Shown: piece by piece, positions 27,290-35,894 of the stretch | Numbering within the stretch: the first letter of the stretch is position 1 | How the letters are laid out: each line of letters starts with the position of its first letter | Source of the DNA: Nostoc sp. UHCC 0926 | GTDB lineage: Bacteria > Cyanobacteriota > Cyanobacteriia > Cyanobacteriales > Nostocaceae | Length of the DNA: 64,000 bases | Reading direction: 5' to 3' | NCBI RefSeq assembly: GCF_028623165.1 | Contig: NZ_CP117768.1 | Location: 5,522,001-5,586,000, forward strand | Made by a program: the position numbers and the translations under genes | The notes under the pieces: generated by a model | What the model was told of the DNA's origin: nothing | Seen by the model: only the letters and a program-made list of their open reading frames with translations | Database searches by the model: none

Positions 27290-28348
27290 TTAAAAAGCGC
27301 GATCAACTTCTTCTACTAAAGGTTTAACCGAGATAACGTATTCATTGAGAATTGTTTGAATACGTTTCATTTTTTTCTCATCTATTTTTTTGAATGAAAC
27401 TTTAGCGTTAAACTGACATAATCGACTAATATCTTGAGGTTTTAGCCCTTCTTCAAATTCTTTTCTCAGTTGATTATGGGTCTTAACTGTACTAAAAAGA
27501 ATTTTATTATAAGCCCTAGCTGCTTGTTCTTTTTCAGACACTATTTCCATAGATTTATTGTAGTCTTCTGTTAATTTTTCACCTACTGTAATTTGAGTGA
27601 CAACTTGTTGATAATTACTTTGATTTCTTTCATCACCTAGCTTGATTAAAGTAGAAAAGTAAGGTTCATAGTAAGTATTAATTGCCTCTGCTTCTATGCC
27701 TAAAGTTCCTCCCTTGTTAAGGTAGTTATTTTGTACAATAAATATTAAGCCTCCTTTAGCAGGTTTATAAAGATCGACTCCATTTTGATCAGTTGTTGGA
27801 ACTGAATTACCAGTGACATATTTATGGATAGGTTCATTAGTACAAACAATCGCTTTTTGTAGAGCATCCTTTCGGATTTTCTTTGTCGCTAAATCAAATA
27901 ATACTTTGAGGATTTCACTGCCTCCATCCACTGCATCTGCATCTAGTTTATTACCACTAATGGATAAATCTTTGATACTTTGACCCAAATTATCTATTGA
28001 GTTATCTAAAGATAAATCTTTTCCGCTTGCTATAGCACCTAGAGCATCCATATAGTCAATTAAAATATTGACTACTGTTTTGAAATTATCAGAATCAACT
28101 CGCTCAGTTCTCTCACAACCCTCTCGCCTCTTATTGCGATCGGAGATTCCACTATCAAGAACTAATGGGGTATATTTAATCCGTCGTAAACAAGATTGAT
28201 AGATATCTTCAGCAAAATCATTAGAAGCTCGTCCAACTATCTCTCTGCTCTTGCTAAAGTTTTCTACAGACTGAAAATTAGCTCCACAACTTCCTAACAA
28301 AACAGCAATCGGAATAACGATACTGATTAAAGATTTTCTTTTGAACAT
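27290..28348 (-). CDS. Putative lipoprotein of unknown function
   Basis: 352 residues. Lipoprotein signal peptide: MFKRKSLISIVIPIAVLLGSC with the lipobox LGSC (Cys 21), so the mature protein should be membrane-anchored in the periplasm. The rest is mostly helical and charged, with four or so further Cys residues (SCLRRIKYTP, RREGCERT, IVCTNEP, RLCQF) that could form disulfides. I do not recognise the family. First of a two-gene run with the helical protein at 26792-27226. Confidence 0.65.
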   Translation of the reverse strand: MFKRKSLISIVIPIAVLLGSCGANFQSVENFSKSREIVGRASNDFAEDIYQSCLRRIKYTPLVLDSGISDRNKRREGCERTERVDSDNFKTVVNILIDYMDALGAIASGKDLSLDNSIDNLGQSIKDLSISGNKLDADAVDGGSEILKVLFDLATKKIRKDALQKAIVCTNEPIHKYVTGNSVPTTDQNGVDLYKPAKGGLIFIVQNNYLNKGGTLGIEAEAINTYYEPYFSTLIKLGDERNQSNYQQVVTQITVGEKLTEDYNKSMEIVSEKEQAARAYNKILFSTVKTHNQLRKEFEEGLKPQDISRLCQFNAKVSFKKIDEKKMKRIQTILNEYVISVKPLVEEVDRAF

Positions 28349-28420
28349 TTTTGCTTAACCTTATTGTAAAATCGAACTTTTGCAAAGTTTCCATCTTTGC
28401 TTTTTGATGGGATAAAAATT

Positions 28421-28556
28421 TATAGCAATCCTAAATGAAATACAAAATAGTAATACTTTTGTACTAAACTAAAGTTCTTTACCAATCAACAAGAATTTGG
28501 TTTTTCCAAGCTGCATCAGTATGAACCCTGTTCGGATTTCAAATAGGATTGCTATA
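28421..28556. repeat. 136-bp MITE-like element with TATAGCAATCCTA ends
   Basis: TATAGCAATCCTAAATGAAATA at 28421 is complementary, with three mismatches, to the sequence ending GGATTGCTATA at 28556. The TAGCAxTCCTA terminus recurs at 29758/30065 in this window. It has no coding capacity. The rest of 28349-28850 is AT-rich and shows no gene. Confidence 0.65.
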
Positions 28557-28889
28557 GTCTCAAATCCTTTGGTAAAATCGCTGTTATTTCGTTCTCCACT
28601 TCCCAATTAGTCAATTTCGGAATTTTTTGATCGCGTTAAAGGTTTTTTTCTAAACTCGATGCCTTCGATGAAACCAATCTCAAACACGAGAATCCTTTCA
28701 CGCCCTGTTCTACCTCCCTTTCAAGGGAAGGTATTTAGGTTTTTGACAAATTATTAATAAAATTTTTCATTATTGCTGATATGGATAGACTCACAAAGCG
28801 ATCGCTTTGTGCAAAATCTTGGTTAATCCCTGCAAGATTGCATAATTTATTTGTTGGAAGTCCTTAATACATCAAAAAATATTGCTCCA

Positions 28890-29129
28890 GGGTTGACGTT
28901 TCGGTGTTTCGCGCAGCCTGTAGGAACTTCCGCTTTCCCTGTAAGAACTTCCGGGTTGACGTTTCGGTGTTTCGCGCAGCCTGTAGGAACTTCCGCCTTC
29001 CCTGTAAGCACTTCCGTCAAGACGTTTCAGTGTTTCGCGCAGTCTGTAGCAACTTCCGCCTTCCCTGTAAGAACTTCCGTCAAGACGTTTCAGTGTTTCG
29101 CGCAGTCTGTAGCAACTTCTGCCTTAACT
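28890..29129. repeat. 63-bp tandem repeat, 3.8 copies
   Basis: Units start at 28890, 28953, 29016 and 29079, the last being about 51 bp. Each unit holds GACGTTTC(G/A)GTGTTTCGCGCAG and two CTGTA(A/G)xAACTTCCG-type submotifs, so a half-unit structure is visible. The period is a multiple of three and two frames on the plus strand remain open through it, giving repeat-only translations without a recognisable ribosome site; I treat it as non-coding. Confidence 0.85.
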
Positions 29130-29143
29130 TAACTAAGTCCTGA

Positions 29144-29389
29144 GTGAGAAAAAAATAAGAGCGGGTTCAATCTACAGATTTCTAACACATCCAAATTTTT
29201 CATCAACCCGCCCTTAGTTGCTCCTTATGGAGCCACTACGGTTTTGAGAGACAGGAAGGATAGAAAATTAGTGAAATTACTCAAATTTTAGTCTTTTAAA
29301 AAAAATAAATAATTTTACGCAGGACAACCTTTTAAAAAATTGTCCACTATAGAATTTAGATTATTTTTTCAGGTAAGGGAGTATTAATT
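29144..29389. other. Intergenic stretch with a GCGGGTT/AACCCGC inverted pair
   Basis: AGCGGGTT near 29161 and AACCCGCC near 29206 can pair around a 40-base loop. AAGGGAGT about ten bases before the ATG at 29390 serves as ribosome site. Otherwise nothing is seen. Confidence 0.4.
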
Positions 29390-29752
29390 ATGGCAAGGCC
29401 AAAACGCGATTCACGTATTCTTAGCAAAGCTGAGATGCGCTTGGCAAGTATTAAATCTATCAATCCTACTCTAGATGTAGGAGATAGGTTAACGGTTATA
29501 GATTATACTGATAAAATTGAAAGTCTCCGTCAATCTCTAGAAGCCTACAATACCACTCTCTCTACTATTGATATTTTATTAACCCAAATCATCGAAAATG
29601 AACAAGATTTGGCGGACTATTCTGAAAAAATTTTGCTTGGTGTTGCTCATAAGTTTGGTAAAAATAGCCATGAATATCAGATGGCTGGGGGTACTCGTAA
29701 AAGCGATCGCAAACGTACTATGCGCCAAGGTGTTGTTTTGACTACCAGCTAA
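29390..29752 (+). CDS. Conserved small cyanobacterial protein of unknown function
   Basis: 120 residues from an ATG with AAGGGAG upstream. Basic N-terminus (MARPKRDSRILSKAEMR), a helical middle (YTDKIESLRQSLEAYNTTLSTIDILLTQIIENEQDL) and a C-terminal motif LLGVAHKFGKNSHEYQMAGGTRKSDRKR. From memory of cyanobacterial proteomes the ending (YExAGGxRKSDRKR) is conserved in many small hypothetical proteins of this group. The basic ends suggest nucleic-acid contact, which is inference. It stands alone. Confidence 0.7.
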   Translation: MARPKRDSRILSKAEMRLASIKSINPTLDVGDRLTVIDYTDKIESLRQSLEAYNTTLSTIDILLTQIIENEQDLADYSEKILLGVAHKFGKNSHEYQMAGGTRKSDRKRTMRQGVVLTTS

Positions 29753-29757
29753 GGATA

Positions 29758-30065
29758 TAGCAGTCCTAAGGGACTTCCAGTTAAAAAAACATCCCATCCC
29801 TGCGGGACGCTCCGCGAACGTAGGGACGCAAGGCCTTGCGCCCCTACAAATGTACAAATAATTTTGGATAATTTATTTTTCAAATTAATTTGAGTTTCGC
29901 CTAAACAATAAACAATTTTATCCCAATGAAACCCGCTGTAAATCTATAGTAATCCTCAATCATTGGGAGCATTCTAAATCATTCGTGAAAAGTTAGATCC
30001 CCGACTTCTCATAGAAGTCGGGGATCTGGATACCGCGAATTTTCAAAAATCAGATAGGACTGCTA
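29758..30065. repeat. Composite repeat region with TAGCAGTCCTA inverted ends
   Basis: TAGCAGTCCTA at 29758-29768 is the exact complement of TAGGACTGCTA at 30055-30065. Inside are a second copy of the 28-bp palindrome (29820-29847, one mismatch to the copy at 16248) and a perfect 15-bp stem with a 3-base loop at 29995-30027. The convergent genes on either side both end at it. Confidence 0.65.
29995..30027. repeat. Perfect 15-bp hairpin (CCCCGACTTCT stem)
   Basis: AGATCCCCGACTTCT is followed by CAT and then by its exact complement. The stem is GC-rich but no T-run follows on either strand, so it is more likely a dispersed palindromic repeat than a standard terminator, though it could end transcription between the convergent genes. 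Confidence 0.75.
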
Positions 30066-30115
30066 CACACTGACAAGCTTAAGCGCTACTCAAATGCTCA
30101 TCACGACGAAAATTA

Positions 30116-31069
30116 CTAGAGTGAATACAAAGACTTAACCCACTCCCATTCCTGTGTCAAACCCTCTCTCAGAAAAACTTGTGGCTGATATCCCAGAATT
30201 TTCTGCGCTTTAGATACATCAGCAGCGGTGTGGCGGGCGTCTCCCATTGCCTTTTCTATGTAGTTTCTTTTGATTGGTTTCCCAACGATTTCTTCAATCG
30301 TATCTAAGACTTCTGCTAACACAACCCTGCTACCGCCACCGATATTAAAAATTTCTCCCACTGCTTGGGGTGCGGAGGCGGCGGCTAAATTGGCGGCGAT
30401 GACATCACTAACAAACGTAAACTCCCGTGTTTGCTGGCCATCGCCGTAAATAGGAATCGCCTCATCCTGCAAAATGGATTTAAAGAACTTATGAAATGCC
30501 ATATCTGGGCGCTGTTTAGGGCCATAGACTGTAAAATAGCGCAACGTTACACAGGGCACACCAAAGTTTTTGTGATACAGTTCACATAAAAACTCCCCTG
30601 CTAGCTTTGTAATGCCGTAAGGAGAAACCGGTTGGGGGCAAATTTCCTCGTGGGTAGGTAATGTTTCTGCATCACCATATACACTCGATGAAGAGGCAAA
30701 TACTAACCTTTTCAGGTGTTTTGCATCTTTGGCTGCTTCCAGCAAAACTTGTGTAGCGTTAATATTTCGTTCTGTGTAACCTCGAAAAGCTTTACCCCAA
30801 CTTGCTCTCACCCCTGCTTGTGCCGCTTGATGGTAAACTACATCAACATCTTTTAGGAGTTTCTGCCAATCTAAAAACTGAATATCTCCTTCAATTAATC
30901 TAAAACCAGGTGAGTGATGTAAGTGTGCAACATTCTTACGCTTTAACATAGGATCATAGTAATCATTGAATTCATCAATCCCGATCACTTCTTCCCCTTG
31001 TTGTAGCAAGATGTCTACGAGGTGAGAACCAACAAAGCCGGCAGCTCCAGTAACAATAATTTTAGCCAT
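30116..31069 (-). CDS. NAD-dependent nucleotide-sugar epimerase/dehydratase (UDP-glucuronate 4-epimerase-like)
   Basis: 317 residues, extended SDR. Rossmann motif TGAAGFVGSHL at the N-terminus, DEFNDYYDPMLKR typical of UDP-glucuronate epimerases, a Ser in FASSSSVYGDAE and YGITK (Tyr-x3-Lys). Complete over its length. Probably supplies a sugar nucleotide for exopolysaccharide or envelope glycans. It stands alone, convergent with the small gene at 29390. Whether it acts as a 4-epimerase or a 4,6-dehydratase cannot be settled from the sequence. Confidence 0.8.
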   Translation of the reverse strand: MAKIIVTGAAGFVGSHLVDILLQQGEEVIGIDEFNDYYDPMLKRKNVAHLHHSPGFRLIEGDIQFLDWQKLLKDVDVVYHQAAQAGVRASWGKAFRGYTERNINATQVLLEAAKDAKHLKRLVFASSSSVYGDAETLPTHEEICPQPVSPYGITKLAGEFLCELYHKNFGVPCVTLRYFTVYGPKQRPDMAFHKFFKSILQDEAIPIYGDGQQTREFTFVSDVIAANLAAASAPQAVGEIFNIGGGSRVVLAEVLDTIEEIVGKPIKRNYIEKAMGDARHTAADVSKAQKILGYQPQVFLREGLTQEWEWVKSLYSL

Positions 31070-31483
31070 GTTCCCTATTTTATGCTATTTTCATTAATTT
31101 CTCTATTCACAGGTTAGTACTTGTAATCAATAATTATCATTACTTGAGCTTGATTTTTTAATCAATTATTGTACTGTTTGAAACATCAGTATTACTTACA
31201 TAAATATATTTATATGTTAATTTATGCTAGGACATTTATTCCTATTATTAATAACAGTAATAAATGCACTAATTGACAAAATTGAATCTTAAGAATCAAT
31301 GCAGTTGAAATTCAAAGAAGCGAATGGGACTTGAAACCGATATGGCAAGATAATTCTTTTTCTCCTCCCCCTGCCTTTTCTGGTCATCAGGGGGCTTGCA
31401 CAAATGTGAGAATTGGTGAAAAAATTGATCCGCGAGAGCCGAATCGGGCATTCTCGTTTCGTAAGGGACGCACGAGGAAATCA

Positions 31484-32761
31484 GTGAAAGTTTTAGTCGT
31501 AGGTAATGGAGGGCGCGAACACGCTCTGGCATGGAAACTGTTGCAATCTAAGCAAATCGACCAAGTTATCTGTGTACCAGGGAATGGAGGCACAGCAAGT
31601 ATGAAACGTTGCCAGAACTTGCCCCTAGCAGTAGATGATTTTGAGGGCATGAGCCGATATGCTCTAGAACATGGCATAACTCTAGTGATAGTTGGATCAG
31701 AAGTACCTTTGGCAAAGGGAATCACAGATTACCTCCAAGACAAAGGATTGATGGTATTTGGGCCAGTCAGAGCGGGAGCGCAAATTGAGGCGAGTAAAGC
31801 TTGGGCAAAAGCCCTGATGCAAGAAGCTGGAATTCAGACGGCCCGGGCTGTGGTATTTACGGAGGCAGCAGCAGCAAAATCCTATGTAAGAGCTACAGGA
31901 GTGCCAATTGTCGTCAAAGCTGATGGCTTGGCGGCTGGTAAGGGTGTAACGGTGGCTCTTACAGTTGAACAGGCAGAAAGCGCCGTTGATGCGATTTTTC
32001 AGGGACAGTTTGGCAGTGCTGGTAAATTTGTCGTCATTGAAGAATGTTTAATTGGGCAAGAGGTGTCAGTTTTAGCGTTAACAGATGGGTTAACAATTCG
32101 ACCCTTACTGCCAGCTCAAGACCATAAGCGGATTGGTGACGGCGATACCGGGGAAAATACTGGGGGGATGGGAGCATACAGCCCAGCACCCATTGCTACA
32201 CCAGAGTTGATGGCACGCATTCAAACAGAAGTGTTAGAAAGAGCGATCGCAACTTTACGAGCTAAAGGCATTGACTACCGAGGTGTACTGTATGCTGGAT
32301 TAATGATTGCACCCGATGGCGACTTCAAGGTTTTGGAATTTAACTGTCGCTTTGGCGATCCGGAAACCCAGGTGATTTTACCAATGTTAGCAACACCCTT
32401 AGAAGAGTTGCTTCTAGCCTGTGTACAGCAGCGATTAAGTGAATTGCCGCCCATTGCTTGGAAAGGGGGAGCATCTGCGACTGTCGTTGCAGCTTCAGGT
32501 GGTTATCCAGGAGAATATGAGAAAGGCCACGTCATTACTGGCATTGGTGAGGCAGAAGCAACAGGAGCAACTGTATTTCATGCAGGTACGAAGTTGAACC
32601 AGCAACAAGAAGTAGTGACAAATGGGGGTCGAGTATTAAATGTGACTGGAATCGGAGAAAATTTTGAGCAAGCGATCGCCCAAGCCTACGCGGGGATCAA
32701 ACATATTCAGTTTCAGGGAATATATTACCGGAGAGATATTGGTTATAGAGTTAGGAGTTAG
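31484..32761 (+). CDS. purD: PurD, phosphoribosylamine-glycine ligase
   Basis: 425 residues from a GTG at 31484 with GAGG six bases upstream. A longer open frame to 31331 exists, but the extra residues do not match the family and MKVLVVGNGGREHALAWKL is the canonical start. ATP-grasp enzyme: GNGGREHAL, PIVVKADGLAAGKGV, DGDTGENTGGMGAYSPAP and EFNCRFGDPETQ are all present. It joins glycine to phosphoribosylamine in purine synthesis, in the cytosol. Length matches E. coli PurD (about 430). The nblS gene follows 337 bp later on the same strand, an order seen in other cyanobacteria. Confidence 0.95.
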   Translation: MKVLVVGNGGREHALAWKLLQSKQIDQVICVPGNGGTASMKRCQNLPLAVDDFEGMSRYALEHGITLVIVGSEVPLAKGITDYLQDKGLMVFGPVRAGAQIEASKAWAKALMQEAGIQTARAVVFTEAAAAKSYVRATGVPIVVKADGLAAGKGVTVALTVEQAESAVDAIFQGQFGSAGKFVVIEECLIGQEVSVLALTDGLTIRPLLPAQDHKRIGDGDTGENTGGMGAYSPAPIATPELMARIQTEVLERAIATLRAKGIDYRGVLYAGLMIAPDGDFKVLEFNCRFGDPETQVILPMLATPLEELLLACVQQRLSELPPIAWKGGASATVVAASGGYPGEYEKGHVITGIGEAEATGATVFHAGTKLNQQQEVVTNGGRVLNVTGIGENFEQAIAQAYAGIKHIQFQGIYYRRDIGYRVRS

Positions 32762-33008
32762 GAGTCATTCAATTTTAGATTTTGAATTTTGGATTTTGGA
32801 TTGAAGGAGAAATCTAAAATCTAAAATCCAAAATTGGCAAAGTCAGGAGTTATGCCCAATACAACTCTTGGAGAGGCTGGCGCTTAGGGCGTAGCTATGC
32901 CGCAGGCTTTACGACGCCGCCCAACTCTTGGAAAGGCTGCGCCCTAAGCGTAGTTATGCCGCAGGCTTTACGGCTACGCTCAGGACAAGCTCAGTACAAG
33001 TGCCCCAT
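32762..33008. repeat. Cluster of short dispersed repeats between purD and nblS
   Basis: Heptamer-type repeats (TTTTGGAT, then AAATCTAAAATC and AAAATCCAAAATTG in the opposite sense) at 32775-32837 are followed by two related copies of an AACTCTTGGA(G/A)AGGCTG-GCGTAG(C/T)TATGCCGCAGGC unit, first near 32862-32920 and again near 32922-32985. The same unit recurs at 48085-48140. Confidence 0.75.
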
Positions 33009-33098
33009 TCCCAATGCCTTTAACATTTTTGTCAAATTAACTGTTAATTTTTTAGTTGTTGGGCTTTATAACAAAGACTATTAACAACTTTATTTAAG

Positions 33099-35045
33099 AT
33101 GCTAAGTCTGTTTAAAACAATTCGAGATGCGATCGCTAGTTGGTGGTCTGAGTTCACACTCCAGACCAAACTGCTGGCTGTGGCGACATTGGTGGTTTCG
33201 TTGGTAATGAGCGGTTTGACCTTCTGGGCTGTGAATACAATTCAGCAGGATGCGCGGATGAATGATACCCGCTTCGGTCGTGACTTGGGGTTGCTGCTTG
33301 CTGCCAACGTTGCCCCCCTAGTTGCTGATAATAATCTGACTGAGGTTGCCCAATTTTCACAACGCTTCTACAGCAGCACCTCTAGTGTGCGTTATATGCT
33401 CTACGCTGATGAAACTGGGGAAATCTTTTTTGGCATTCCTTTTTGGGAAGCGGAGGTAGAAAACTCCCTGACGATTAAACGGCGGATACAACTGCCAGAA
33501 GATTACCCTGGTGATGGGGAAAAGCCAATGGTGCGGCAACACATGACCCCAGATGGGACAGTCACCGATGTGTTTATTCCCCTGATCGTCAATAAAAAAT
33601 ATTTAGGTGTATTAGCGATCGGTATCAACCCCAATCAGACCGCTGTCATCTCCACCAATTTTACCCGTGATGTCACCATTGCCGTTTTTATCACGATTTG
33701 GGTAATGGTGATTTTGGCAGGAGTGATTAACGCCTTGACCATCACTAAGCCAATAAAAGAATTGCTAGTGGGGGTGAAGCAAATTACTACTGGGAATTTC
33801 AAGCAGCGGATTAATTTACCTTTAGGGGGCGAACTAGGGGAGTTAATTTTAAGCTTTAATGAAATGGCAGAGCGATTAGAGCGCTATGAAGAACAGAATA
33901 TTGAGGAACTGACCGCAGAAAAAGCGAAGCTAGAAACCCTAGTTTCAACGATCGCAGATGGTGCTGTGTTAATTGATAACAACATGCAGGTGATTTTAGT
34001 CAACCCCACGGCAAAGCGAATTTTTGGCTGGGAAACCGCTGATGTGGTAGGTTGCAATGTGTTACATCACTTGCCGCCAGCGGTACAAATGGAAATCACC
34101 AGTCCCTTGTACGAAATGGCAGCAGGCGAATGCGAAAGCGCCGAATTCCGAATTTTTATTAACCAACCCATCCCACGGACGGTTCGCATTCTCTTGACTA
34201 CAGTACTCAACGTGCAAAGGGAAAGCATCAAAGGCATTGCGATTACTATCCAAGATATTACCCGTGAGGTGGAGCTAAACGATGCAAAAAGCCAATTTAT
34301 CAGCAACGTTTCTCACGAACTACGAACGCCTCTATTTAACATCAAAACTTATATTGAAACCCTGCACGACTACGGCGAAGACTTAGCTTTACAAGAACGG
34401 CAAGAGTTTCTGCAAACTGTCAACAATGAAACCGATCGCTTAACCCGCCTAGTTAACGATGTATTGGATTTGTCAAAACTCGAATCTGGTCGTCAGTATA
34501 ATTTCGATGGGGTGGATTTAGCGCAAGCGATCGAGCAAACCCTGCGTACTTACCAACTCAATGCTAAAGATAAAGGTGTTGAACTTGTTCAGGAAGTTGC
34601 TCCTAATTTGCCACTGGTAATGGGTAATTATGATCTGTTAGTACAAGTGTTTGGCAATCTAATTGGTAATGCCCTTAAATTCACAAAAGCCGGTGGTAAA
34701 GTGGCAATCCGCGCCTACCAACTAGATTTCAAACCCAGTCACACCCAATGTTCTCCAGTGCGGATTGAAATTTCCGATACTGGAATTGGCATCGCCACAG
34801 AAGACCAACACTCAATTTTTGAACGCTTCTTCCGCGTAGAAAACCGAGTTCACACCCTTGAAGGCACGGGTTTAGGTTTATCGATTGTCAGAAATATCAT
34901 CGATAGACATCGTAGTAAAGTCCATCTAGTAAGTGAAGTCAGCATTGGCACCACTTTTTGGTTCGATTTAGCCACCTTTGAGGAAAAAGCACCACCGATA
35001 CAAGTTGAACCTATTACTGAAGCATCCAAAATTACTACAGTCTGA
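33099..35045 (+). CDS. nblS: NblS (Hik33/DspA-type) membrane sensor histidine kinase
   Basis: 648 residues. Membrane helix at about 24-46, extracytoplasmic sensor (about 50-190), second helix (about 192-215), HAMP (216-270), PAS (about 275-390), HisKA with the phospho-acceptor His406 in SHELRTP, and HATPase with NLIGNALKFT (N box), DTGIGI (G1) and GTGLGLSI (G2). NblS/Hik33 is the conserved cyanobacterial kinase that controls responses to high light, nutrient and cold stress, acting through RpaB/NblR-type regulators. Sequence and the purD-nblS order both agree. Intact, with no response-regulator gene beside it. Confidence 0.92.
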   Translation: MLSLFKTIRDAIASWWSEFTLQTKLLAVATLVVSLVMSGLTFWAVNTIQQDARMNDTRFGRDLGLLLAANVAPLVADNNLTEVAQFSQRFYSSTSSVRYMLYADETGEIFFGIPFWEAEVENSLTIKRRIQLPEDYPGDGEKPMVRQHMTPDGTVTDVFIPLIVNKKYLGVLAIGINPNQTAVISTNFTRDVTIAVFITIWVMVILAGVINALTITKPIKELLVGVKQITTGNFKQRINLPLGGELGELILSFNEMAERLERYEEQNIEELTAEKAKLETLVSTIADGAVLIDNNMQVILVNPTAKRIFGWETADVVGCNVLHHLPPAVQMEITSPLYEMAAGECESAEFRIFINQPIPRTVRILLTTVLNVQRESIKGIAITIQDITREVELNDAKSQFISNVSHELRTPLFNIKTYIETLHDYGEDLALQERQEFLQTVNNETDRLTRLVNDVLDLSKLESGRQYNFDGVDLAQAIEQTLRTYQLNAKDKGVELVQEVAPNLPLVMGNYDLLVQVFGNLIGNALKFTKAGGKVAIRAYQLDFKPSHTQCSPVRIEISDTGIGIATEDQHSIFERFFRVENRVHTLEGTGLGLSIVRNIIDRHRSKVHLVSEVSIGTTFWFDLATFEEKAPPIQVEPITEASKITTV

Positions 35046-35263
35046 AGGTTAGGGATTGGGGATTGTTTATTATTTTTGACCATTCCCTATAGCAGTTCTC
35101 GTTTATATGCAATACATTCTGACCTAATTTCCATTCCTCTCTCCTAAAAGGAAAAAGGCTTTGAATCTTACTCCCCAACGCTAGTAGGGAAGGGGCTGGG
35201 GGTTAGGTCTGTATTAGACTCAACACAGAAGTGTTATATTCCCCACTCCCCACAAAACACAAA
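35046..35263. other. Intergenic stretch with short repeats
   Basis: Contains GGGATTGGGGATTG-type repeat, a TATAGCAGTTCTCG end resembling the TAGCAxTCCTA elements elsewhere, and GGGGAGTGGGG-type sequence. The gene on each side ends here; no ORF. Confidence 0.4.
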
Positions 35264-35635
35264 TCAAGACCTTAATATAACGAACAACAAACAGACCAAT
35301 AATAAACCTAATAGCAACAGCAAAGCCTGATTGCGTTTTACCCAACTTTTCACAGTTACTGCAAAACTGTTAGTAGAACGCTGCTGTTGCAAATCTAACT
35401 TTGTCTCTTCAATATTTTGGTAAAGGGTACACTCTTTGGCGTAAGGACGCTGAGGAAAATTGCAAGTATCATCAGCGTCATAGGTGCAGGTGTCGCACAG
35501 ATACCCGTCCCCAGTGGCGCGGTGCAATGGAATACCGGGATGACCGTAAGCTTTGAGTGTTGTCCGGCAATAGGGACAACTAATAGCTTGATTATCAACG
35601 AGTTGATGGCAGTGGGGACAAGATACAGTAGCCAA
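35264..35635 (-). CDS. Zinc-ribbon protein with a C-terminal membrane anchor
   Basis: 123 residues. An N-terminal zinc ribbon (CPHC and CPYC, about residues 5-25) is followed by a second Cys group (CDTC, then DDTCNFPQRPYAKECTLY), a short charged helix and a single membrane helix at the very C-terminus (about 100-120, LLLLLGLLLVCLLFVIL). This looks like a tail-anchored protein with its zinc domains in the cytoplasm. Related small zinc-ribbon proteins are common in cyanobacteria; no function known to me. Confidence 0.75.
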   Translation of the reverse strand: MATVSCPHCHQLVDNQAISCPYCRTTLKAYGHPGIPLHRATGDGYLCDTCTYDADDTCNFPQRPYAKECTLYQNIEETKLDLQQQRSTNSFAVTVKSWVKRNQALLLLLGLLLVCLLFVILRS

Positions 35636-35894
35636 AACCTTTAGTGCAAATAGGTAAACACTTTGATTCTAGCCATTTACAAAGGTAATGGGGAAATAGA
35701 TACGTAGCCTGTTAATTTTGAATATGGCTAACTCTCAGAAGTGGTTATTTTAACAGTAAAAGCACTAGTTTTATGATGATTTTTTATATTTTTCTAGGTG
35801 ATTTATATCACTCAAAATAATTAAGGCTATGCCATAATCTAGGAAATATGAGCTTTTATGCCAAGTCCAATAATTATTTAGAGGTAGAAAAATA

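Noticed and set aside
28890-29129. CRISPR array
   Set aside because: The units are directly adjacent 63-bp repeats with no unique spacers of 30-40 bp, and no cas gene is in the window.
28851-29143. Two overlapping plus-strand frames of 79 and 93 codons
   Set aside because: Both are translations of the 63-bp repeat, without ribosome sites.
31331-31483. N-terminal extension of PurD
   Set aside because: The canonical PurD start follows a GAGG at 31474 and the extension has no family resemblance.
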